Assembly: GCA_038325105.1 (NCBI GenBank)
Contig: JBBQIR010000023.1
Span: 1-28,326, forward strand
From: WSXY01 sp038325105
Lineage (GTDB): Bacteria > Actinomycetota > Coriobacteriia > Anaerosomatales > Anaerosomataceae
Direction of reading: 5' to 3'
DNA: 28,326 nucleotides
Shown here: positions 21,502 through 28,326 of the stretch, piece after piece
Numbering within the stretch: the first letter of the stretch is position 1
Layout of the letters: the number at the start of each line of letters is the position of its first letter
Notes under the pieces: model-generated
The model's input: only the letters and a program-made list of their open reading frames with translations
Told to the model about the DNA's origin: nothing
Databases searched by the model: none
Program-made: the position numbers and the translations under genes

Positions 21502-22539
21502 GTGTCGAGAGTCGCCATTGTTGGTGCAGCAGGGTATGCCGGCGTCGAGATGACGCGGTTGGTCCTCGGGCACCCGTCCTTCGAACTCACGGCGGTCACG
21601 TCGGGGCAGGACGCCGGCAGGCGTGTGTCCGACGTGTACCCTGCGCTTGCAGGCTGCGATCTCGTCTACACGGAGCCCGACGCCGGCACGATAGCGGCGT
21701 CAGCGGACATCGCCTTCCTCGCAGTGCCGCATACAGCCGCGATGGCGGTCGTACCCGCACTTCTGAATGCCGGGCTCACCGTTATCGACGCATCCGCTGA
21801 CTTCCGTCTCAGGGATCCCGAACTCTATGCAGCGTGGTATGGCGTGCCGCACTCCGCTCCCGAACTCATCGGGGAGGCGGTCTACGGGCTGCCCGAACTC
21901 TGGCGTGACCGGCTGCCGGGTGCCCGCCTCGTTGCATGCCCCGGCTGCTATCCCACTGCTACGCTCCTTGCCGCGGCGCCGGCGGTCGAGGCAGGCATGG
22001 TCATCTCGGACAGGGTCATCGTGGACGCTAAGTCCGGCGTCTCGGGCGCGGGTCGCTCCGCGAACGCAGGCACGCACTATGTCGCCGTGAACGAGTCCGT
22101 CTCGGCATACAAGGTTGCCGCCCATCGCCACACGCCCGAGATCGCTCAGGGTCTCGGCGATCTGGGTCTTGTCCATCCGCGTGTCACGTTCGCACCGCAC
22201 CTCGTTCCAATGACGAGGGGGCTCCTGTCCACCGTCTATCTCGAAGTCGAACAGGGGACAGATACCGATGAGGTTCTCGGTATATATCGTGCCCGGTATG
22301 CGGCGGAGCCGTTCGTCACCGTACACGACGCGGGTCGGATGCCCTCGACCGCAGAGGTGCGCGGGAGCAACCGGGCGCACATCGGCATCATGGTCGATCG
22401 GGCCGCGGGTACGCTCGTGGTCACGTGCGCAATCGACAATCTCGTGAAAGGAACGTCCGGGCAGGCGCTCCAGTGTGCCAACATCGCCCTCGGCCTGGAT
22501 GAGACTGCGGGTCTCAGGTTGCCTGCACCGGTACTGTGA
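21502..22539 (+). CDS. argC: N-acetyl-gamma-glutamyl-phosphate reductase
   Basis: The NADPH-dependent third step of arginine synthesis: reduces N-acetylglutamyl phosphate to the semialdehyde. The 345-residue protein has the nucleotide-binding GAAGYAG at 8-14, the catalytic cysteine in PGCYPTA (Cys149), and the conserved HRHTPEI and HLVPMTRGLLST segments. GTG 21502 follows GGGGAG by six bases. It is the first gene after the operon promoter. Confidence 0.97.
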   Translation: MSRVAIVGAAGYAGVEMTRLVLGHPSFELTAVTSGQDAGRRVSDVYPALAGCDLVYTEPDAGTIAASADIAFLAVPHTAAMAVVPALLNAGLTVIDASADFRLRDPELYAAWYGVPHSAPELIGEAVYGLPELWRDRLPGARLVACPGCYPTATLLAAAPAVEAGMVISDRVIVDAKSGVSGAGRSANAGTHYVAVNESVSAYKVAAHRHTPEIAQGLGDLGLVHPRVTFAPHLVPMTRGLLSTVYLEVEQGTDTDEVLGIYRARYAAEPFVTVHDAGRMPSTAEVRGSNRAHIGIMVDRAAGTLVVTCAIDNLVKGTSGQALQCANIALGLDETAGLRLPAPVL

Positions 22540-22552
22540 GGTAGGAGTGAGC

Positions 22553-23776
22553 GTGAGCGAAAGCGAAAGCGTGTACGCATACGTCGACGGCGGCGTCACA
22601 GCGCCGTTCGGGTTCATGGCATCGGGAGTCAGCGCCGGGATCAAGAAGTCGGGCCGGAAAGACGTCGCCCTCGTTGTTGCGAGGGACACGTGTCCCGCAG
22701 CTGCGGTCTTCACGACAAGCAGCATGGCGGCGCCGCCGGTCGTGCTGTCGCGGGCACACGTTGCGGACGGACGCCTTCGGGCGGCGGTCGTGAACGCGGG
22801 TAACGCGAACGCCTGCACGGGCGAGGGCGGCCTTGCCGACGCGCGGGCAATGGCCGTCACCACCGCCGAGCTGCTCGGATGCGAACCGGCCGACGTGCTC
22901 GTCGCGTCCACCGGTGTCATCGGCGTCCCCATGCCCATGAGCCTCGTGCTTGCGGGTATCACCGAGGCCGCAGGAGAGCTCGACCTCGTCGCCGGCGAGG
23001 ACGCTGCCGAGGCGATCATGACGACCGACACGTTCGTGAAGTCGACCGGCGCCGCGCTCGAGGTCGACGGCATCACCTACACTGTGGGGGGCATGGCCAA
23101 GGGCAGCGGCATGATTCAGCCGAACATGGCTACGATGCTCTCGTTCGTGACGACCGACGCGCCGCTTTCGGGCGCCGCATGCGATGCGGCGCTTCGCTCG
23201 GCTGTTGCGCGGACGTTCAACCGCATCACGGTTGACTCGGACACGTCCACCAACGACATGTGCGTGCTCATGGCGAGCGGAGCTGCCGGTGGTGCCCTCA
23301 TCGAGCCAGGTGATTCGCGGTTCGTACTCGTCGCGGCAGCCATCGAGCATGTGTGCGGCGAGCTCGCGCGCATGGTCGTGCGCGACGGCGAGGGCGCGAC
23401 CAAGCTCATCACGGTCACCGTGACCGGTGCCGAGAGTGAGACAGACGCCGAAGCGGTCGCGTTCGCAATCGCGAACTCGCCGCTCGTGAAGACCGCCATC
23501 TTCGGCGCCGACGCGAACTGGGGTCGGGTCGCCATGGCTATCGGCAAGTCGTCGGCAACCGTCGACCCCTCGCGCGTATGCATTCACTTCGCAGGCATTC
23601 TGATGTGCGAAGGTGGAACCGCGGTACCCTTCAGCGAGGAAGAGGCCGCTGCCGCGCTTGCGGTCGAAGACGTCGAGATTGCCGTCGAGCTCGGGCTCGG
23701 CGATGGTGAAGCCACGGTGTGGACGTGCGATCTGTCCTACGACTACGTGAAGATCAACGGGGAGTATCGCTCATGA
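22553..23776 (+). CDS. argJ: Glutamate N-acetyltransferase / amino-acid acetyltransferase
   Basis: ArgJ moves the acetyl group from N-acetylornithine to glutamate, closing the acetyl cycle; many versions also use acetyl-CoA. The 407-residue precursor should cut itself between Ala193 and Thr194 in PNMATML, leaving Thr194 as nucleophile. The segment TGVIGVPMP and a C-terminal ANWGR also match the family. The frame is open from 22475, but AGGAG at 22543-22547 points to GTG 22553. The stop overlaps the argB start (ATGA). No argA-like gene or argE is visible here, consistent with the cyclic pathway. Confidence 0.96.
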   Translation: MSESESVYAYVDGGVTAPFGFMASGVSAGIKKSGRKDVALVVARDTCPAAAVFTTSSMAAPPVVLSRAHVADGRLRAAVVNAGNANACTGEGGLADARAMAVTTAELLGCEPADVLVASTGVIGVPMPMSLVLAGITEAAGELDLVAGEDAAEAIMTTDTFVKSTGAALEVDGITYTVGGMAKGSGMIQPNMATMLSFVTTDAPLSGAACDAALRSAVARTFNRITVDSDTSTNDMCVLMASGAAGGALIEPGDSRFVLVAAAIEHVCGELARMVVRDGEGATKLITVTVTGAESETDAEAVAFAIANSPLVKTAIFGADANWGRVAMAIGKSSATVDPSRVCIHFAGILMCEGGTAVPFSEEEAAAALAVEDVEIAVELGLGDGEATVWTCDLSYDYVKINGEYRS

Positions 23777-24702
23777 GAACTTCGACGCTGCATGCACTGC
23801 TCGCCAAGGCCACTACGCTGACCGAGGCGCTGCCCTGGATCAAGCGGACCTGGGGACGCGTCGTCGTCATCAAGTACGGCGGTTCTGCCATGACCGATCC
23901 GGCGCTGCGGGCAAGCGTTGCCGAGGACATCGTGCTCATGAAGCTCGTCGGAGTGAACCCCGTCGTCGTGCACGGCGGCGGTCCCGACATAACGAAGTAC
24001 ATGGAGCGCCTCGGCATGCCCGTCGAGTTCTATCAGGGTCTGCGCGTGACCGATGAGGCGGCCATGGAAGTCGTGAAGATGGTGCTCGTCGGCAAGAACA
24101 ACAAGGAACTCGTCTCCGAGATCAACACGCACGGTCGGCTCGCTGTCGGGCTCGCCGGCGACGATGCGAACCTCATCCGTGCGAAGCAGCTCGATCCCCG
24201 GCTCGGCCGCGTGGGCGAGGTGACCGGGATCGACACCACCGTGGTGACGAACCTCATAGACGACGGCTTCATCCCCGTTATCGCGTCGGTCGGCTCGGGT
24301 ACCGATGGCGGCTCGTTCAACATCAACGCCGACCTCGTGGCGGGTGAACTCGCGCTCGCCTTGAACGCCGAGAAGGTCATCTTCCTGACCGACGTCGACG
24401 GGCTCTATGAGGACTTCGATGACAAGGACTCCCTCATCAGCGCACTCTCGCTCGAGCAGGCCGAGGACATGATCGCCAACGACCGTCTTGCCACAGGGAT
24501 GCTGCCGAAGGTCGGTGCCTGCATCAGGGCGCTCCATGGTGGTGTCGAGCGCGCACACATCCTCAACGGCGTGATTGCGCACTCGCTGTTGCTCGAGGTG
24601 TTCACCGACGCCGGCGTCGGCACGATGATCACGCACGAGGGCAGCCTCGGCCTCGAAGACGACGCGACATACTCCGCATACGAGGGCGAGGTGACGCTCT
24701 AG
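23773..24702 (+). CDS. argB: Acetylglutamate kinase
   Basis: Phosphorylates N-acetylglutamate, the usual control step of cyclic arginine synthesis. The 309-residue protein has IKYGGSAM (33-40, Lys34), HGGGPDI (67-73), and later DGGSFNINAD and FLTDVDGL. About 30 residues before the first motif form a mobile N-terminal helix like that of arginine-inhibited hexameric kinases such as those of Thermotoga and Pseudomonas, so feedback inhibition is likely. ATG 23773 overlaps the argJ stop and follows GGGGAG by eight bases. Confidence 0.97.
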   Translation: MRTSTLHALLAKATTLTEALPWIKRTWGRVVVIKYGGSAMTDPALRASVAEDIVLMKLVGVNPVVVHGGGPDITKYMERLGMPVEFYQGLRVTDEAAMEVVKMVLVGKNNKELVSEINTHGRLAVGLAGDDANLIRAKQLDPRLGRVGEVTGIDTTVVTNLIDDGFIPVIASVGSGTDGGSFNINADLVAGELALALNAEKVIFLTDVDGLYEDFDDKDSLISALSLEQAEDMIANDRLATGMLPKVGACIRALHGGVERAHILNGVIAHSLLLEVFTDAGVGTMITHEGSLGLEDDATYSAYEGEVTL

Positions 24703-24703
24703 C

Positions 24704-25906
24704 ATGGGTGAGGTCTTCGAGCGCACCGCGGCTCTCGATGCCGCGTTCCACATGCACACATACGCCCGCAAGCCCGTGATGTTCGTGCGGGGCAGCGGCA
24801 TGCGCCTCTACGACGATGACGGGCGCGAGTATCTCGACTTCACGAGCGGCATCGGGGTCGTGAATGCCGGTCACGCCCACCCGGCGGTTGCCGCTGCAGT
24901 AGCGGCGCAGATGGAGCGCCTCGTCCATGTGAGCAACCTCTTCTACGTCGAGCACAGGGACGAGCTCGCCGAGGCCCTCGTCGGGCTGTTCGGTGGCGGT
25001 GCGCGCGTCTTCTTCTCGAACTCGGGAGCCGAGGCGAACGAGGGTGCGATCAAACTCGCACGGCGCTGGGGCCGGGCCCGGCACGGCGCCGATTGCACCA
25101 CGATCGTCACGGCAGAGCGCTCGTTCCACGGCCGCACGCTCGCGACACTCGCGGCCACCGGTCAGCCGAGCAAACAGGAGGCCTTCGAGCCATTGCCGGC
25201 GGGCTTCGTGCACGTCCCGCTCAACGACCTCGCGGCTCTCGACGCTGCACTGACCGGCGACGTGTGTGCTGTCCTGCTCGAACCGATACAGGGTGAGGGT
25301 GGCGTCTTCCCGTGCACTGACGAGTACCTGAAGGGCGTGCGCAGCCTCTGTGACGAGCGTGGCGTGCTCCTCATGTTCGACGAGGTGCAGACGGGCTTCT
25401 TCCGCACCGGCCCGGCGTTCGCGTGGCAGGGCTATGGCGTGCGCCCGGATGTGATGACTCTCGCGAAGGGTATGGCGAACGGGCTGCCGATCGGCGCGCT
25501 CGTTGCCGAGTGCGATGTGGCCGATGCATTTCAGCCAGGCGATCACGGATCGACGTTCGCCGGCGGGCCGGTGGTATGTGCGGCTGCGCTCGCGACGATT
25601 GACGAGCTCGTGACCGCTAACCTGGGCGAGAACGCGGAGCGTGTCGGTGCGTACCTCCGAGAGGCACTTGTCGGGCTTGCGGCGGCGACCGGCGAAGTCA
25701 CCGAGATTCGCGGTCGTGGACTCATGGTTGGCGTCACCCTGACCCGGCCCGTCGCGGCGCGCGTGGCTGCGACGGCGCTCGAGAAGGGGATCGTGCTGCT
25801 AAGCGTTGGCGATTCCATTCTGCGTTTCTTACCGCCACTTGTATGCAACACGGCGGAAATTGATACACTTCTTGGCGTACTGTCTGTGGCGATTGGGGAG
25901 TCCTAA
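24704..25906 (+). CDS. argD: Acetylornithine aminotransferase
   Basis: A class III PLP-dependent transaminase making N-acetylornithine from the semialdehyde and glutamate. The 400-residue protein has SNSGAEANEGAIKLAR (105-120), FDEVQTG with Asp226 that contacts the PLP ring nitrogen, and Lys255 in TLAKGMANG as the PLP Schiff-base residue. The start lies one base after argB and its ribosome site is weak, suggesting coupling. It could also act on succinyl-ornithine or in lysine synthesis, but the operon supports arginine. Confidence 0.96.
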   Translation: MGEVFERTAALDAAFHMHTYARKPVMFVRGSGMRLYDDDGREYLDFTSGIGVVNAGHAHPAVAAAVAAQMERLVHVSNLFYVEHRDELAEALVGLFGGGARVFFSNSGAEANEGAIKLARRWGRARHGADCTTIVTAERSFHGRTLATLAATGQPSKQEAFEPLPAGFVHVPLNDLAALDAALTGDVCAVLLEPIQGEGGVFPCTDEYLKGVRSLCDERGVLLMFDEVQTGFFRTGPAFAWQGYGVRPDVMTLAKGMANGLPIGALVAECDVADAFQPGDHGSTFAGGPVVCAAALATIDELVTANLGENAERVGAYLREALVGLAAATGEVTEIRGRGLMVGVTLTRPVAARVAATALEKGIVLLSVGDSILRFLPPLVCNTAEIDTLLGVLSVAIGES

Positions 25907-26838
25907 TGCAAAACATGCAAGGCCGTGACCTTCTTACCCTCGGCGAACTGACGCCGACGGAACTCAAGGACGTTCTCGATCGTGCCGTTGCGCAGAAGCA
26001 GGCGAAGCGCATGTCGCAGAAGCCGCCCACGCCCAGCGGCAAGGCGGCAGCACTCATCTTCATGAAGCCGTCGCTTCGCACGCGGGTATCCTTCGAGATC
26101 GCGTGTGTCGATCTCGGCATGCATCCGGTCGTGCTTGGGCCGGGCGATGCGTTCTCGCGTGAGGAGACCGTGCACGACACGATCAAGGTGCTCGAGCGCT
26201 ACGTCGACGTCATCGTGCTCCGTACCTTCGCCCAGTCACACGTCGAGGAAGTGGCCGCGCACGCGTCGATCCCCGTCGTCAACGCGCTGACCGATGACTA
26301 TCACCCGTGCCAGGTGCTGGCCGACCTGCTCACGATCCGCGAGCACAAGGGCGACCCGGCGGGCATGACCATGGCGTACATCGGCGACGGCAACAACATG
26401 GCGAACACGTACCTCATCGGCGGAGCGCTGTCGGGAATGAACGTTACCATCGCCACTCCGGCCGGGTTCGAGACCCGTCAGGACGTCGTCACCTATGCGC
26501 GTGAACTCGCTGCGCACTACGGCACCGGCGCGAAGTTGGAGGTCACGACCGACCCGCGTGAAGCGGTCGCCGGGGCCGACATCGTCGTCACCGACACCTG
26601 GGCGTCGATGGGCCAGGAAGCCGAGCACGCCGCGCGCGTCGCCGCTTTCGCGGGGTACTCGGTAGACGCCGGTCTCATGGGGCTCGCGGATCCGTCGGCG
26701 ATCTTCATGCACTGCCTGCCGGCACATCGCGGCGAGGAGGTCACCAACGAAGTGATCGATTCGGCGCAGTCAGTCGTATTCGATGAGGCCGAGAACCGCT
26801 TGCACGCGCAGCGGGCATGGCTCTCGTTCGTGCTCTGA
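25906..26838 (+). CDS. argF: Ornithine carbamoyltransferase
   Basis: Joins ornithine and carbamoyl phosphate to give citrulline. The 310-residue protein has the carbamoyl-phosphate loop SLRTR (56-60, a Leu where many have Thr), HPCQVLADLLTI, the ornithine loop TDTWASMGQE and the catalytic HCLPAHRGEEV. ATG 25906 overlaps the argD stop by one base (TAATG) and follows GGGGAG by five bases; an ATG at 25915 is less likely. Its place in argCJBDFR supports the biosynthetic rather than catabolic role. Confidence 0.97.
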   Translation: MQNMQGRDLLTLGELTPTELKDVLDRAVAQKQAKRMSQKPPTPSGKAAALIFMKPSLRTRVSFEIACVDLGMHPVVLGPGDAFSREETVHDTIKVLERYVDVIVLRTFAQSHVEEVAAHASIPVVNALTDDYHPCQVLADLLTIREHKGDPAGMTMAYIGDGNNMANTYLIGGALSGMNVTIATPAGFETRQDVVTYARELAAHYGTGAKLEVTTDPREAVAGADIVVTDTWASMGQEAEHAARVAAFAGYSVDAGLMGLADPSAIFMHCLPAHRGEEVTNEVIDSAQSVVFDEAENRLHAQRAWLSFVL

Positions 26839-26870
26839 GAATTCGTCCATCGAGTGGTTGGAAGTCGATC

Positions 26871-27302
26871 ATGAGGAAACGGCGCGAACGACAAGATGCA
26901 ATCCGGAAGATTGTCCGGCGCGAACGGGTACGCACGCAGCGAGACCTGGTCGACCGCCTCGGACAGCACGGCTTCGATTGCACGCAGGCCACCGTGTCGC
27001 GCGATATCGCGGATATGGGGCTCCGTAAGCTGCCGGAAGGGGTGTACGTTCTCGCCGAGGACCTACACCTGCAGCGCATGATCTCGGAGCTCGTCACGAG
27101 CGTCGTTCGTGCGAACAACCTCGTGCTCGTGAAGTGCAGTACCGGTGCCGGCGCTGGTGTCGGCGCGGCGCTCGATGGTGCGGAGCTGGACGAGGTGCTC
27201 GGCTCTATCGCCGGGGACGACACCATCCTCATCATCTGCAGAACCGACCCGGACGCCGAGTCCGTGCTGGAGAGCATCAACAAGTTCCGCGGTCGCGACT
27301 GA
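26871..27302 (+). CDS. argR: Arginine repressor
   Basis: A hexameric, arginine-binding transcription regulator. The 143-residue protein has an N-terminal winged helix (about 5-70) with the recognition-helix signature CTQATVSRDI (37-46) and a C-terminal oligomerisation/arginine-binding domain (about 75-140) with STGAGAG and IAGDDTILII; Asp116 and Asp117 correspond to the arginine-binding pair. ATG 26871 is chosen over the open frame from 26817 as it matches the family N-terminus; the ribosome site is modest (GGAAG). It lies within the operon it probably controls. I see no ARG-box dyad directly before argR or argG. Confidence 0.95.
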   Translation: MRKRRERQDAIRKIVRRERVRTQRDLVDRLGQHGFDCTQATVSRDIADMGLRKLPEGVYVLAEDLHLQRMISELVTSVVRANNLVLVKCSTGAGAGVGAALDGAELDEVLGSIAGDDTILIICRTDPDAESVLESINKFRGRD

Positions 27303-27329
27303 TCGCGTCCCGAGCAGAGAGGCGTATTC

Positions 27330-28326
27330 GTGACGAAAGAAAAAGTCGTACTGGCGTACTCCGGCGGTCTGGACACGTCGGTCGCCATCCGCTGGCTGAT
27401 GGATGAGAAGAACGTCGACGTTATCGCACTTGCGGTTGACGTGGGACAGGAGCGCCAGGATCTTGAGGTCGTTCGCCAGAAGGCGCTCGGCATCGGTGCG
27501 ATCGAGTCGATCGTGGAAGATGTCCGAGAGGAGTATGTCGAGGAATTCATCGCAAAGGCGCTCAAGACCAACGCGCTCTATGAGAACAAGTACCCGCTCG
27601 TGAGTGCCATGTCGCGCCCGATCATCGTCAAGCACCTTGTCGAGGCGGCGCACAAGCACCAGGCGCGGTATATCGCGCACGGTTGCACAGGCAAGGGCAA
27701 TGACCAGGTTCGTTTCGAGGTGGGCATCGCCGCACTCGACCCGGATCTGGAGGTCATGGCACCCGTCCGCGAGTGGGACCTCAAGACCCGCGAGCAGGAG
27801 ATGGACTACGCCACCGAGCGCGGCATCCCGGTCCCGACGACGAAGAAGAGCCCGTATTCGATCGACGACAACCTCTGGGGTCGCGCAATCGAGTGCGGAA
27901 TCCTTGAGGATCCCTGGGTCGAGCCTCCAGCGGACATCTACACGCTCACGGCCGACTCGGGCGTGAACCACTGTGACGAGCCCGAGTACGCCGAGATCTC
28001 GTTCTCACAGGGCTTGCCGGTCGCCCTGAACGGCACCGTTATGAGCTTCCACGAGATCATCAATGAGATGAACGCGCTTGCCGGAAAGCACGGGTTCGGT
28101 CGCATCGACATGATCGAGAATCGGCTCATCGGTGTGAAGTCCCGCGAGATTTACGAAGTGCCGGGAGCACTCACGCTCATCACCGCACACAAAGCCCTCG
28201 AGGACCTATGCCTGGAGCGCGACCTGCTCCACTACAAGCTGCAGATCGAGCAGAAGTGGTCCGAGCTCGTTTACAACGGCATGTGGTTCTCGCCACTCAA
28301 GGAGGCACTGGACGGCTTTATCGAAT
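27330..28326 (+). CDS. argG: Argininosuccinate synthase (partial, runs off right edge)
   Basis: Condenses citrulline and aspartate using ATP. The first 332 residues are present, with no stop before the window ends; about 400 would be normal, so roughly 70 are missing. The PP-loop AYSGGLDTS is at 9-17, followed by GCTGKGNDQVRFE and DNLWGRAIE, all typical. GTG 27330 follows GAGAGG by seven bases. The 27-base gap after argR has no terminator, so argG should belong to the same operon. argH, often next, would lie beyond the window. Confidence 0.97.
   Translation, partial: MTKEKVVLAYSGGLDTSVAIRWLMDEKNVDVIALAVDVGQERQDLEVVRQKALGIGAIESIVEDVREEYVEEFIAKALKTNALYENKYPLVSAMSRPIIVKHLVEAAHKHQARYIAHGCTGKGNDQVRFEVGIAALDPDLEVMAPVREWDLKTREQEMDYATERGIPVPTTKKSPYSIDDNLWGRAIECGILEDPWVEPPADIYTLTADSGVNHCDEPEYAEISFSQGLPVALNGTVMSFHEIINEMNALAGKHGFGRIDMIENRLIGVKSREIYEVPGALTLITAHKALEDLCLERDLLHYKLQIEQKWSELVYNGMWFSPLKEALDGFIE

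Noticed and set aside
1..28326. CRISPR array, prophage or toxin-antitoxin module
   Set aside because: No regularly spaced repeats, phage genes or small paired toxin-like frames could be supported on either strand.

Overview
This window is a high-GC bacterial chromosome segment made almost entirely of core genes on the + strand. The gene order (two tRNAs then tig-clpP-clpX, valS-folC, thrS, infC-rpmI-rplT, pheS-pheT and argC-J-B-D-F-R-G), the GC-rich codon use, the frequent GTG/TTG starts and the transcription-terminating T-box suggest an actinobacterial lineage, most likely a member of the Coriobacteriia. That placement is inferred from gene order and style only; no database was searched.

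Layout. 1-255: 3' end of a gene resembling DUF2007. About 262-1638: a complete insertion sequence with a DDE transposase on the minus strand and two-copy terminal inverted repeats. 1683-1907: tRNA-Lys(CTT) and tRNA-Leu(TAG) separated by an intrinsic terminator. 1966-5233: trigger factor, ClpP and ClpX, closed by a terminator. 5303-5524: a small four-cysteine protein on the minus strand. 5710-9735: valS and folC, abutting. 9849-10289: a two-helix membrane protein with a double zinc ribbon. 10382-12301: thrS. 12334-14832: a seven-helix, three-PAS histidine kinase. 14830-16404: infC-rpmI-rplT with its own promoter, a leader resembling an attenuator, and an apparent ATC start for infC. 16553-17439: a small TasA/camelysin-like secreted protein followed, with one base of overlap, by a SipW-type signal peptidase. 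17451-17765: a phenylalanine T-box riboswitch (specifier TTC, terminator) controlling pheS-pheT (17795-21354). 21355-21501: a control region with several dyads and a strong promoter, ahead of the arginine operon that runs off the right edge inside argG.

How the genes work together. tig, clpP and clpX form a folding and proteolysis cluster. valS, thrS and pheST charge tRNAs, and infC-rpmI-rplT serve initiation and the large ribosomal subunit. argC, J, B, D, F and G cover arginine synthesis from N-acetylglutamate or glutamate to argininosuccinate; argR is the repressor, with candidate operators upstream of argC.

I found no CRISPR array, prophage or obvious new defence system. The most interesting material is regulatory or small: the infC leader and its ATC start, the TasA/SipW pair with a Shine-Dalgarno-sequestering hairpin, the stacked dyads at the arg promoter, and the conserved-looking Cys-rich small protein.
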